NCBI RefSeq assembly: GCF_001895005.1
Contig: NZ_BCXH01000006.1
Location: 186,001-250,000, forward strand
Direction: 5' to 3'
Length of the DNA stretch: 64,000 nucleotides
DNA from: Rhodococcus yunnanensis NBRC 103083
GTDB lineage: Bacteria; Actinomycetota; Actinomycetes; Mycobacteriales; Mycobacteriaceae
Made by a program: the position numbers and the translations under genes. Shown piece after piece: positions 17,977 to 26,697 of the stretch. Numbering within the stretch: the first letter of the stretch is position 1; each line of letters opens with the position of its first letter. The notes under the pieces were generated by a model. The model searched no databases. It saw only the letters and a program-made list of their open reading frames with translations, and had not been told where the DNA came from.

Positions 17977-19611
17977 ATGAAGACCTTCAGAGCATTCACC
18001 CTCACCGCCACCGCTGCCGTTCTGACGCTCACCACAGCCTGTGGGGGAGGATCCTCCGCGTCGAATGCCGAGGTGGGTGACCCCGTGTCCGGTGGTTCAC
18101 TGCGATACGCGGTGTCGGCCTGGCCGAAGTGCGTCGACCCGGCGCTCCAGGCGCGCGGGCTGAGTGCCTCGCAGCAGTACGTCGAAACGCTCACCGATCA
18201 GGATCGAACGACGGGTGAGGTGATACCGAGGCTCGCCCAGTCCTGGGAGGTCACCCCGGATGCGAAGAGCTTCACTCTGACGCTGCGAGACGGGGTCACG
18301 TTCTCCGACGGCACACCCCTGACCGCCGAGGTGGTCAAGACCAACATCGACGGACTGAAGGCCATCGCCGACGCCGGCCGCGGAGACACCCCGCTGATCA
18401 GCGCACTGAACACCTACGTCGGAACCACCGTCGTCGACGACAAGAACGTTCGCTTCGACTTCGGCGCACCCGAACTCGGATTCCTCCGTAACCTGAGCGA
18501 CCCGTACTTCGGCATCTACGCGCCGTCGACGGTCACATCCTCGTACGAGGATCGCTGCGCTGGAACCACATTGGTCGGTACCGGCCCGTTCGTCATCACC
18601 GACGTGGTGCAGGGCCAGAAACTCGAACTGCAGCGCCGCGACGACTACGACTGGGCACCGGAAGGCGTCACCAAGCACACCGGGGCGGGCTACATCGACT
18701 CCGTCTCGTTCGAGCTGATCCCCGAGTCCGGCGTTCGTGTCGGCGGACTGCAGTCCGGCGAGTTCGACATCGTCGACGACGTGCCGGTACTCGATCAGGA
18801 CGTCGTGACCGCGCAAGGTGACCAGATCATCACCGGGCTCGTTCCCAATCTCGTCCCAGGGCTTCGGCAGAACCCGCTGAGCCCACTCGGCTCCGATCTC
18901 GCTGTACGCCAGGCAATTCAGAGCGGCATCGACCGCGAGGAGATCCGCGACACCCTCTACTCGGACCGATACAGCCTGCCGACGAGCGCGATCGCGTCGA
19001 ACACGCCGCTGTGGGCCGATCAATCCGACGGGCTCGTCTACGATCCCGACCGCTCGGAGAAGATCCTCGCCGACGCAGGCTGGGCCAAGGACGGCGACGG
19101 CATCTGGGCCAAGGACGGCAAACAACTCGCCCCGCGTATCACCTACACCCCCGGTTCCAGCCAGGGCGCAACGCAGCAGGAACTCGAACTGATTCAGCAA
19201 CAACTCGGTCGAATCGGCATCAAGGTCCAGCTCTCGCCGATCACCCCGGCGGAATCCTCGGCGTTCATGAAAGACAAGGCCGCAGCGCCGTACGACTTCC
19301 TGACCGGCAGCGGGCCTGCCAAGGACGTCGACTTCCTGGCCGGGCTCTTCCTGAAGACCAACCCGGCCCTCGCTCCCGCCGATCAGCCCGAACTCGAGAG
19401 CGCAGCGAACGCCCTCAACCTCGCGGCGACCGACACCGAACGTGAGAACGCCGCCGCGGCACTGCAGAACCTGCTCGTCGACGGCGCCTACTGGATCCCG
19501 GTCCGCGAACAGACCCGCGCAGTCGGCGTCAGCGCCGACATCCAGGGCGTGGAAATCGACCCCTACGGCGGCACCGTCCTCTACGACGCCTGGAAGGTCG
19601 GCGAGCAGTGA
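17977..19611 (+). CDS. Extracellular solute-binding lipoprotein, family 5
   Basis: This 544-residue binding protein for importer 3 has a signal peptide ending at lipobox TTAC (Cys22) and the family-5 signature TLRDGVTFSDGTPLTAE. Besides the lipid Cys it has two more, in PKCVDP and DRCAGT, which could form a disulfide; the same pair recurs in the binding protein at 36550, so these two are the more similar pair. The stop overlaps the GTG of the permease, which itself lies in a repeat. Only one Met was seen in the mature protein. Confidence 0.92.
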   Translation: MKTFRAFTLTATAAVLTLTTACGGGSSASNAEVGDPVSGGSLRYAVSAWPKCVDPALQARGLSASQQYVETLTDQDRTTGEVIPRLAQSWEVTPDAKSFTLTLRDGVTFSDGTPLTAEVVKTNIDGLKAIADAGRGDTPLISALNTYVGTTVVDDKNVRFDFGAPELGFLRNLSDPYFGIYAPSTVTSSYEDRCAGTTLVGTGPFVITDVVQGQKLELQRRDDYDWAPEGVTKHTGAGYIDSVSFELIPESGVRVGGLQSGEFDIVDDVPVLDQDVVTAQGDQIITGLVPNLVPGLRQNPLSPLGSDLAVRQAIQSGIDREEIRDTLYSDRYSLPTSAIASNTPLWADQSDGLVYDPDRSEKILADAGWAKDGDGIWAKDGKQLAPRITYTPGSSQGATQQELELIQQQLGRIGIKVQLSPITPAESSAFMKDKAAAPYDFLTGSGPAKDVDFLAGLFLKTNPALAPADQPELESAANALNLAATDTERENAAAALQNLLVDGAYWIPVREQTRAVGVSADIQGVEIDPYGGTVLYDAWKVGEQ

Positions 19612-19715
19612 GTACTGGCCGCTCCGCAGGCTCCGCTCCTGTGAACATAGGTCGCTCCGCAGGCTCCGCTCCTGTGAGTATTGGTCGCTCCGCAGGCTCC
19701 GAAAGCTCCGCTCCT
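19608..19715 (+). repeat. Three copies of the 33-bp repeat, inverted, at a gene start
   Basis: Units begin at 19608, 19641 and 19674 (the third carries a nine-base insertion). Each contains GCTCCGCAGGCTCCGCTCCT or a variant, the reverse complement of the core in the 4076-4306 array. Each unit also begins with an in-frame GTG, so the repeat supplies the permease start codon and possible alternatives. Confidence 0.9.
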
Positions 19716-20681
19716 GCGACGAGTCGCCGGGTTCTCAGCCGCCTGGGGCAGGGACTGTTCGTGCTGTGGGCAGCGTTCACGATCACGTTCGTGATCCTGT
19801 ACCTGCTCCCGAGCGATCCGGTCGAGATCATGCTGAACTCGGGAGGCGACGCCGTCGGCATGGATCCGGCCGTCGTATCGGCTCTGCGCGCGGAGTACCA
19901 CCTCGACTCGTCCCCACTGCTGCAGTACCTGTATGCGCTGTGGGACGTCGTTCGCGGCGATTTCGGACGGTCCATCCCGACCAACGAGCCGGTCACGACG
20001 CTCATTGCCGACGCCTTGCCGGACACGATCGCGTTGACCGCGCTGGCGTTCGTCATCGCCGTCATCTTCGGTGGAGCATTGGCGTTGGCGGCGACCTACA
20101 CCACACTCCCGTGGCTGCGTCAGCTGCTGCTGTCGCTGCCGCCGGTGGGGGTCTCGGTGCCGACCTTCTGGATCGGACTGATCCTGCTGCAGGTGTTCTC
20201 GTTCCGGACCGGGCTGCTTCCGTCCACCGGTAACGCGGGATTCTCCTCGCTCGTACTTCCCGCGGTCACCCTTGCGATTCCGACGGGGGCGATCGTGGCG
20301 CAGTTGCTCGCCAAGAATCTGCGCACGACGTGGTCGCAGCCGTACATCGACACCGCTGCTGCCAAAGGCGTGTCGCGAGGAAAGATTCAGCTCAGCCACG
20401 CGTTGCGAAACGCAGCGATTCCGGTCCTGACGATGATCGGCATCATCGTCGGAAATCTTCTTGCGGGAGCGGTCGTCGTCGAAACGGTCTTCTCTCGTCG
20501 AGGAATCGGCAGGCTCACCGAGGAAGCGGTGTCCGCGCAGGACATTCCGATGATTCTGGGTCTGGTCGTTCTCGCCGCGGCCATCTTCGTCGTGGTCAAT
20601 CTCGTCGTCGACCTGATCTATCCGATCGTCGATCCGCGCCTGGCGCGAGTTCGGCCCGTGCACTTGCAGGACGCATCATGA
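19608..20681 (+). CDS. Dpp-type ABC importer permease (DppB-like) with repeat-encoded N-terminus
   Basis: The 357-residue DppB-type permease has SRLGQGLFVLWAAFTITFVILYLLPSDP as first helix and motif, the GKIQLSHALRNAAIPVLTMIG loop region, and VVNLVVDLIYPIVDPRL at the end. About 36-40 residues before the first helix are encoded by three repeat units (GRSAGSAPVNI and similar) and are absent from the DppB at 38132. GTG 19608 overlaps the upstream stop, but in-frame GTGs at 19641 and 19674 could also serve. The extension would be cytoplasmic. It overlaps the DppC-like gene by four bases. Confidence 0.9.
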   Translation: MSTGRSAGSAPVNIGRSAGSAPVSIGRSAGSESSAPATSRRVLSRLGQGLFVLWAAFTITFVILYLLPSDPVEIMLNSGGDAVGMDPAVVSALRAEYHLDSSPLLQYLYALWDVVRGDFGRSIPTNEPVTTLIADALPDTIALTALAFVIAVIFGGALALAATYTTLPWLRQLLLSLPPVGVSVPTFWIGLILLQVFSFRTGLLPSTGNAGFSSLVLPAVTLAIPTGAIVAQLLAKNLRTTWSQPYIDTAAAKGVSRGKIQLSHALRNAAIPVLTMIGIIVGNLLAGAVVVETVFSRRGIGRLTEEAVSAQDIPMILGLVVLAAAIFVVVNLVVDLIYPIVDPRLARVRPVHLQDAS

Positions 20682-21592
20682 CTCTTGCCGACACCGTTCT
20701 CGACAGGGACGCTCCCGAGGTCGTGGAACCGGACGCCGCCGATCCTCGCATCCGCCCACGCACTGCGCGAGCTGTCCCAGGGCTGGCGTTGCTACGCAAG
20801 CCGGCGTTGGTGCTCTCGGTCGTGTTGCTCCTGCTGATGATCGGGTGGGCGCTGTTCCCCGAGGTCTTCACCTCGCACGATCCGTACGTCGGTGTGCCGA
20901 AGGACAAGCTGCAGCCGCCGAGCACGCAGTACTGGTTCGGCACCGACCATCTGGGGCGCGACCTCTACACTCGCACCGTCTACGGAACCGGGCTGTCGAT
21001 GCAGGCCACTCTCATCGCCGTGGTGGTTGGGCTGTTCGTCGGCTCCGCGATCGGCCTGCTGTCCGGGTTCGTCGGCGGCAGGTTCGACGACGTCGTCATG
21101 CGCCTCGTCGACGTGTTGCTGTCCATCCCCGGTCTGCTGCTGTCCCTCGCGGTCGTCTCGGTGCTCGGCTTCGGAACCGTCAATGTCGCGATCGCGGTCG
21201 GAGTCGCCTCGGTGGCGAGTTTCGCCCGGATCATGCGCTCCGACGTCCTGCGCACTCGGACACGAGTTTTCGTCGAGGCGGCGACCGTGTCCGGGGTGAA
21301 GCGAACGAGTGTGCTTCTACGCCATGTGCTTCCGCACTCGGTGGGATCGGTTCTCGTCCTTGCCGCGCTGGAATTCGGTACCGCGATACTCGCGGTGTCG
21401 GCGCTGAGCTTCCTCGGCTTCGGTGCGCCGCCTCCTGCACCCGAGTGGGGATCACTCGTCGCCGAGGGACGCAACTACCTTGCGACGGCGTGGTGGCTCA
21501 CCACGCTGCCCGGACTCGTCATTGCAGCAACGGTGTTGGCGACCAATCGCATCAGCCGTGCCCTCGACGACGGAAAGGACCGCCTGATATGA
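20678..21592 (+). CDS. Dpp-type ABC importer permease (DppC-like)
   Basis: The 304-residue permease has a ~45-residue cytoplasmic N-terminus and a first helix at about 48-65. FGTDHLGRDLYTRTVYGTG and GRFDDVVMRLVDVLLSIPGLLLS follow, then LSFLGFGAPPPAPEWG near the end. The segment GGRFDDVVMR shows what the frameshifted homologue at 39085-39947 should encode. ATG 20678 overlaps the DppB stop and the gene overlaps the ATPase (ATGA). Confidence 0.92.
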   Translation: MTLADTVLDRDAPEVVEPDAADPRIRPRTARAVPGLALLRKPALVLSVVLLLLMIGWALFPEVFTSHDPYVGVPKDKLQPPSTQYWFGTDHLGRDLYTRTVYGTGLSMQATLIAVVVGLFVGSAIGLLSGFVGGRFDDVVMRLVDVLLSIPGLLLSLAVVSVLGFGTVNVAIAVGVASVASFARIMRSDVLRTRTRVFVEAATVSGVKRTSVLLRHVLPHSVGSVLVLAALEFGTAILAVSALSFLGFGAPPPAPEWGSLVAEGRNYLATAWWLTTLPGLVIAATVLATNRISRALDDGKDRLI

Positions 21593-23211
21593 GCGATCCA
21601 GTACTCGAACTCGATGCTCTCGACATCGGATATCGCACCGCGACAGCAGATGTGGACGCCGTTCGTTCGGTATCGCTGACGGTCCAGCCCGGCGAGGTCG
21701 TCGCGCTCGTCGGTGAATCCGGCTCGGGCAAATCCACCACAGCGCACTCGGTGATCGGTCTGCTTCCCGGCAACGGACGGGTGACCGGTGGCCGGATCTT
21801 GTTCGGCGGCCGGGACATCACCGGTCTGAAAGCCAAGAAACTACGGGAGATTCGCGGAGCCGAGATCGGGTTCGTGCCGCAGGACCCTGCCATCGCGTTG
21901 AACCCGGTGAAGAAGATCGGCATCCAGGTCGCCGAAGCGCTGTGGGTCCACGGGCTCGCCGGTCGCTCGGAGGCCAAGGAGCAGGCAATCGAGATTCTTG
22001 CGCGCGCAGGTCTGTCGCACCCGGAGGCGCGCGCACAGCAGTACCCGCACGAGCTGTCCGGCGGAATGAAACAGCGCGTCCTCATCGGAATCGCGCTTGC
22101 ATGCAGGCCCAAGCTCGTCATCGCCGACGAGCCGACCAGTGCCCTCGACGTGACCGTGCAGCGGCGCATCCTGGACCACCTTCAGGAGCTGACATCGAGC
22201 TCGGGTACCGCAGTCCTGTTGATCACCCATGATCTCGGGGTCGCCGCGGACCGCGCCGACCGCATCGTCGTCATGCGGCACGGCGAGATCGTCGAACAGG
22301 GCCCGACAGCAGCGATTCTCGGCAGCCCGGCGCAGACGTACACCAGGAAGCTGCTGCAGGCGGCGCCGAGTCTCGCCGGGGTTCCCCTCGTCGACTCCTC
22401 GCCGACGACGACCGGACCGGTGTTGACACTGTCGAACGTCACCAAGGAATTCGCCCTGCCCGGCACGTCCACGCCGTTCTTGGCCGTCGACGATGTCAGC
22501 TTCGAGATCCCGCGCGGTCGAACCTTCAGTCTGATCGGCGAATCGGGATCGGGAAAGTCCACGGTGGCGCGGAGCGTGGTGCGCCTGGAACAGATCACCT
22601 CCGGACGCATCGACTTCGACGGTGTCGACCTCTCGACACTGCGCGGTGAAGAACTGCGGCAGGTGCGCAAGCGAATTCAACTCGTCTATCAGAACCCGTT
22701 CTCCTCGCTCGATCCGCGATTCTCCGTCGCCGATGTGGTGTCGGAGCCGTTGCGCGCGTTCGGTATCGGCTCCGGTTCGGAGCGCCGCGTCAAGGCAGGC
22801 GAGCTGCTGGAGCAGGTGGCGCTTCCGGCGTCGACGCTCGATCGCAAAGCAGCCGAACTGTCCGGTGGACAACGGCAGCGGGTCGCCATCGCGCGAGCGC
22901 TGGCACTGGCCCCAGAACTGGTGGTGCTCGACGAACCGGTGTCCGCCCTCGATGTGTCGGTGCAGGATCAGATCCTGCGGCTGCTCGTCGACCTGCAGGA
23001 CCGGCTCGGTGTTGCCTACCTGTTCATCTCGCACGACTTCGCCGTCGTCCGGCAGATCTCGCACGAGGTGGGAGTGCTGCGGGCAGGCAAGCTCGTCGAG
23101 ATCGGCTCAACGGACAGAGTCTTCGGCTCGCCGGAGCAGGAGTACACCAAGGCGCTCATCGACGCTGTGCCCGGCAGGGGCGCCGCGGTCTCGACGGAGG
23201 TGGCCGTATGA
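21589..23211 (+). CDS. Fused DppD-DppF ABC importer ATPase
   Basis: The 540-residue ATPase of importer 3 has domain 1 with GESGSGKST (about 42-50), LSGGMKQR and LVIADEPTSALD. Domain 2 has GESGSGKST (about 317-325), LSGGQRQR and LVVLDEPVSALD. The C-terminal YTKALIDAVPGRGA matches the usual oligopeptide-ATPase tail. It overlaps the permease before it and the DszC-like gene after it by ATGA, so uptake and oxidation are translated together. Confidence 0.93.
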   Translation: MSDPVLELDALDIGYRTATADVDAVRSVSLTVQPGEVVALVGESGSGKSTTAHSVIGLLPGNGRVTGGRILFGGRDITGLKAKKLREIRGAEIGFVPQDPAIALNPVKKIGIQVAEALWVHGLAGRSEAKEQAIEILARAGLSHPEARAQQYPHELSGGMKQRVLIGIALACRPKLVIADEPTSALDVTVQRRILDHLQELTSSSGTAVLLITHDLGVAADRADRIVVMRHGEIVEQGPTAAILGSPAQTYTRKLLQAAPSLAGVPLVDSSPTTTGPVLTLSNVTKEFALPGTSTPFLAVDDVSFEIPRGRTFSLIGESGSGKSTVARSVVRLEQITSGRIDFDGVDLSTLRGEELRQVRKRIQLVYQNPFSSLDPRFSVADVVSEPLRAFGIGSGSERRVKAGELLEQVALPASTLDRKAAELSGGQRQRVAIARALALAPELVVLDEPVSALDVSVQDQILRLLVDLQDRLGVAYLFISHDFAVVRQISHEVGVLRAGKLVEIGSTDRVFGSPEQEYTKALIDAVPGRGAAVSTEVAV

Positions 23212-24389
23212 CCGCAGTGGAGAAGGCACGTGCACTCGCGTCCGAACTCGGCCGGAGGGCGCAGCAGGACTGGGAGCACGGTCTACTTCCGGACAACATC
23301 GCCGATCTGCGAGCGAGCGGACTTCCGTCGTTGACGGTGCCGCGCGTGTTCGGCGGTGGGGGAGAAGGGATCACGACGGCGTCGCGCGTCGTCACCGAGG
23401 TGGCGCGCGGTGATGCGTCGACGGCGCTGATTCTCGCGATGCACTACATCCATACCGCGTCCCTGTTTCAACCCACCGAGCTGTCTCCGGTGGTCCGCAC
23501 GCTGGCCGAGGACCTCGTGCGGACACATGCTCTGATCAGTGTGACCGCGAGTGAGCAGCGCAGCGGGCCGCCGAGCCGCGGCGGACGGATCGACAGCACC
23601 GCCGTGCGACAACCCGACGGCCGGTGGCTGCTGAACGGACGCAAGACGTACGCGACGGGAAGCGCGGTTCTCGACTACGCGGTCGCAGTGGTCAACATCG
23701 TCGACGACTCGGGTGTCTCGGGTCTCGGCGGCACTCAGGGGCGGATCCTGGTGCCGCTGCGCGGTGCAGGGATCTCCATCCACCACACGTGGGACACCCT
23801 AGGCCTGCGAGGTTCGGCCAGCGACGACGTCGAATTCCAGGACGTCCTGCTGCCCGGCGACGCCGTTCTCGGCGGATACGAGCGTCCTGGGCCCGGTAGC
23901 GCGCACTCCCTGTGGTGGCCGCTGTTGCTGGCGTCGATGCATCTCGGCATCGGGGAAGCTGCACGTGACGACGCATTCGCTTTCACCTCGGGGCCGCGCA
24001 ACGACGGCACCGAGGGGATACTGGCCGACACCGACCGAGTTCGGGACCGCGCTGCCCGGATCGAACTCGAGCTCATCCCGGCGCGTGCGGTGCTGGCCGA
24101 CGCCACTCGGCGCGTCGACGAGAACGATCCGTCGTTCGCTCCTGCTCTGGCGTCGTCGGTGAAGCTGCTCGTGCACGGGTACAGCTCGGCTGCGGTGGAC
24201 CATGCCGGTCGGCTCATCGGTGCAGCCTCGCTCCAGCGTTCCTCACCCTTCCAGCGCTACTACCGCGATATCAGAGCCGCGCTGCACAACCCGCCTGCCG
24301 ACGACACCGTGCGTGATGCGCTCGGCACCCACCTACTGACCCAACCCGACTCGATCGACGATCACAGGAAGATTCGACATGCCTCCTGA
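23208..24389 (+). CDS. DszC/SfnB-like flavin monooxygenase (acyl-CoA dehydrogenase fold)
   Basis: This 393-residue member has LTVPRVFGGGGEG in the N-terminal helical domain, NGRKTYATGSAVLDYAV and TWDTLGLRGSASDDVEF in the beta domain, and a C-terminal bundle ending RYYRDIRAALHNPP. It aligns better with the 2912-4315 enzyme than with 16010 or 61214, which carry DDWDGIGQRL instead. Two internal Met and no Cys were counted. It overlaps the short monooxygenase gene by 11 bases. Confidence 0.85.
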   Translation: MTAVEKARALASELGRRAQQDWEHGLLPDNIADLRASGLPSLTVPRVFGGGGEGITTASRVVTEVARGDASTALILAMHYIHTASLFQPTELSPVVRTLAEDLVRTHALISVTASEQRSGPPSRGGRIDSTAVRQPDGRWLLNGRKTYATGSAVLDYAVAVVNIVDDSGVSGLGGTQGRILVPLRGAGISIHHTWDTLGLRGSASDDVEFQDVLLPGDAVLGGYERPGPGSAHSLWWPLLLASMHLGIGEAARDDAFAFTSGPRNDGTEGILADTDRVRDRAARIELELIPARAVLADATRRVDENDPSFAPALASSVKLLVHGYSSAAVDHAGRLIGAASLQRSSPFQRYYRDIRAALHNPPADDTVRDALGTHLLTQPDSIDDHRKIRHAS

Positions 24390-25278
24390 CATTCACCTCT
24401 CACTCGCGCTCGACCCGGCTGCTGGGGGACCGGCCCAGGTCGTCGAGCAGGCAACACTCGCCGAGCGGGGGCTTTTCGACGCCGTCTTCGCCACACCGAA
24501 CCCGCGCTCGGGGTTGGAGCCGTCGACCGTGCTGGCGACGGTGGCAGCCTCGACCCGGCACATCGGCGTCGTCGCGGCGGTGTCCCCGCAGTACACCGCG
24601 CCGTTCAATCAAGCCCGCTACATCAGCACTCTCGACCATATCTCGAAGGGCAGAGCCGGCTGGAATCTGACTCTCCCCGAACAGGACACAGCACCGGATC
24701 TGCACGGATCGTCGAACTCGCCGTCGGACGTGGACCGCTACGAGCGAGCAGGCGAGTTCACCGAGGTGCTGACGGCGCTGTGGGACAGCTGGGACGATGA
24801 CGCCGTCGTCGCCGACAGGTCGAGCGGACTGTACGTGCGCCGCGCGTCGATTCACGGGATCGATCACCACGGCAAGCATTTTGCCGTCGCAGGGCCGTTC
24901 AATCTGCCGCGAAGCCCGCAGTGGCATCCGCCGCTGTTCGCATCGGTCGGATCGGAGGCGTCCGCGCAGTACGCGGTACGGCACGCCGATGTCGCCGTGT
25001 TGACTGCCGGCGCGGCCCCGGTCACCTCGATCCCGTCGCTCCGCGAACGCGTGGTGTCCGACGGCGAGGTCGATTCACTCGCCGCGAGTCTGATCGAGGA
25101 GGTAGCCCGAGACGGTGTCGCCGGCTTCGTGCTTCACGCATCGATCGAGGTGACCAGGAGGATCGTCGATACCGTTGTGCCGCAATTGCAATCGTCCGGC
25201 CGCTTCTCCACCGAGTACTCGGAATCGACTTTGAAGGAACGGATCGGGTACGGAACCCGGGTAGGAGCAATACTGTGA
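24379..25278 (+). CDS. Short NtaA/DszA-like luciferase-fold protein
   Basis: At 299 residues it is about 140 shorter than family members. It keeps LEPSTVLATVAASTRHIGV, ARYISTLDHISKGRAGWNLT, LWDSWDDDAVVADRSSG and the terminal RFSTEYSESTLKERIG. It lacks most of the second half, the stretch after the QAG-like segment that normally precedes VVTGTP. The deletion is internal and in frame, and the gene overlaps a full-length paralogue by GTGA. The same arrangement occurs at 54241/55164. A non-catalytic or regulatory partner of the long protein is a reasonable guess. Activity is unproven. By eye it has no Cys and no Met beyond the initiator. Confidence 0.8.
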   Translation: MPPDIHLSLALDPAAGGPAQVVEQATLAERGLFDAVFATPNPRSGLEPSTVLATVAASTRHIGVVAAVSPQYTAPFNQARYISTLDHISKGRAGWNLTLPEQDTAPDLHGSSNSPSDVDRYERAGEFTEVLTALWDSWDDDAVVADRSSGLYVRRASIHGIDHHGKHFAVAGPFNLPRSPQWHPPLFASVGSEASAQYAVRHADVAVLTAGAAPVTSIPSLRERVVSDGEVDSLAASLIEEVARDGVAGFVLHASIEVTRRIVDTVVPQLQSSGRFSTEYSESTLKERIGYGTRVGAIL

Positions 25279-26576
25279 GCGCGCACATGGCACTCAACCT
25301 CAACCTGCGCGGAGTCGGCTTCCACCGGGCAGGCTGGCGGCACCCGAGTGCGACGCCGGAACGCGTCACCGAACTCGACTACTTCGCCGATATCGTCTCG
25401 ACCGTCGAGCGCGGCAAGTTCGATGCCGTCTTCTTCGCCGACAGCCCGCGGCTGTTCAGCGACCGCGAACCGTTGGCGATGTCACTGGAGCCGCTCACGC
25501 TGCTCGGCGCGTTGGCGGCACGTACCACCAACATCGGATTGATCGGGACGGTCTCGACCACGTACAACGACCCCTACGAGATCGCGGCGCGGTTCGCATC
25601 GCTCGACCAGTTGTCCGGTGGCCGTGCGGGAATGAACTTCGTGACGTCCTCCGGCGACGTGCTCGCCCACAACTTCGGATACGACAGCCACCCCGACTTC
25701 GATCGACGCTACGAGCGTGCAAGCGAATTCGTCGACGTCGTGTTGAAGCTGTGGAGTGGCCGGCCTGTCGATCACTCGGGGCAGTTCTTCGACGTGCACG
25801 GCACACTGCCGATTCCCGCGTCACCGCAGGGGCATCCGGTCCTCGTGCAGGCGGGCGCGTCGAACCGCGGTCGCGACATGGCGGCATTGCGCGCCGAAGC
25901 GGTGTACACCGGTTCCTCGACCATCGCGAACGGAATCGAGTTCTACGAGGACGTCAAGAACCGAGCCGTCGGTTTCGGCCGCACACGCGCGGACGTAAAG
26001 ATCCTTCCCGGTCTTGTCCCGTACATCGCCGATACCGAAGCCGAGGCACGCGCGCTCGAAGAAGAGCTCGAAGCGTTGGCGACCAAGAACATCGACGTCA
26101 TCGCGCAACTGAGTACCGAGTTGGGTACGGACCTGTCGGTGTACGACCCGGACAGCCCGTTTCCGGACGAGGCATTTCCCAGCTTCGCCACGCACAAGGG
26201 TGGTCAAAGCCGTATCAACCGGCTGCGGACATGGGTCGAGCAGGAGAATCTGACCGTCGCGCAGCTCGCGACGAAAGTGGAGAAGGGCCTGGGCGTCGTA
26301 CATTGGACGACCGCGGGTACCGGCGAACAGGTGGCCGACGAACTCGAAGCATGGTTCCGAGCCGGAGCAGCCGACGGCTTCAACGTGCTGGTGCCGCTGC
26401 ATCCGAGGGGGACCGAGGACTTCGTCGAGCAGGTCGTTCCGATTCTGCAGCGGCGCGGGCTCTTTCGTGAGGAGTACGACGGAACGACGCTGCGGGACAA
26501 CTTCGGGCTCGAACTGCCGCACATCCCGTTCGACGCGATCGACTCGAAGTTGAGCAGAGCTTCATCATTGTTGTAG
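25275..26576 (+). CDS. NtaA/SnaA/DszA-type flavin-dependent monooxygenase
   Basis: The 433-residue enzyme has NLNLRGVGFHRAGWRHP at the N-terminus, MSLEPLTLLGALAARTTNIGL, LDQLSGGRAGMNFVTSSGD and SPQGHPVLVQAGASNRGRD. The C-terminus reads LFREEYDGTTLRDNFGL. GTG 25275 has AGGAG seven bases upstream and overlaps the short partner's stop; ATG 25287 is an alternative. It ends the operon that began at 14533. No Cys and four internal Met by eye. Confidence 0.9.
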   Translation: MSAHMALNLNLRGVGFHRAGWRHPSATPERVTELDYFADIVSTVERGKFDAVFFADSPRLFSDREPLAMSLEPLTLLGALAARTTNIGLIGTVSTTYNDPYEIAARFASLDQLSGGRAGMNFVTSSGDVLAHNFGYDSHPDFDRRYERASEFVDVVLKLWSGRPVDHSGQFFDVHGTLPIPASPQGHPVLVQAGASNRGRDMAALRAEAVYTGSSTIANGIEFYEDVKNRAVGFGRTRADVKILPGLVPYIADTEAEARALEEELEALATKNIDVIAQLSTELGTDLSVYDPDSPFPDEAFPSFATHKGGQSRINRLRTWVEQENLTVAQLATKVEKGLGVVHWTTAGTGEQVADELEAWFRAGAADGFNVLVPLHPRGTEDFVEQVVPILQRRGLFREEYDGTTLRDNFGLELPHIPFDAIDSKLSRASSLL

Positions 26577-26619
26577 CTAAGCGTATTTCATCGACTCGAG
26601 CTGATTTCAAGTGTTCACA

Positions 26620-26697
26620 ATGCGGTGTCGTGCGGTCACGATGTTTGTTGAGTCCCCCATGGACGGGGCGGTGACAGAACGGAAAGACACTCGATGA
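26620..26697 (+). CDS. Possible 25-codon upstream ORF before a binding protein
   Basis: An ATG at 26620 opens a 25-codon frame beginning MRCRAVTM. Its TGA overlaps the ATG of the binding protein (ATGA at 26694). There is no clear Shine-Dalgarno, so it would have to be leaderless. The single Cys codon is third. It could couple or regulate translation of the binding protein; chance occurrence is not excluded. Confidence 0.3.
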   Translation: MRCRAVTMFVESPMDGAVTERKDTR

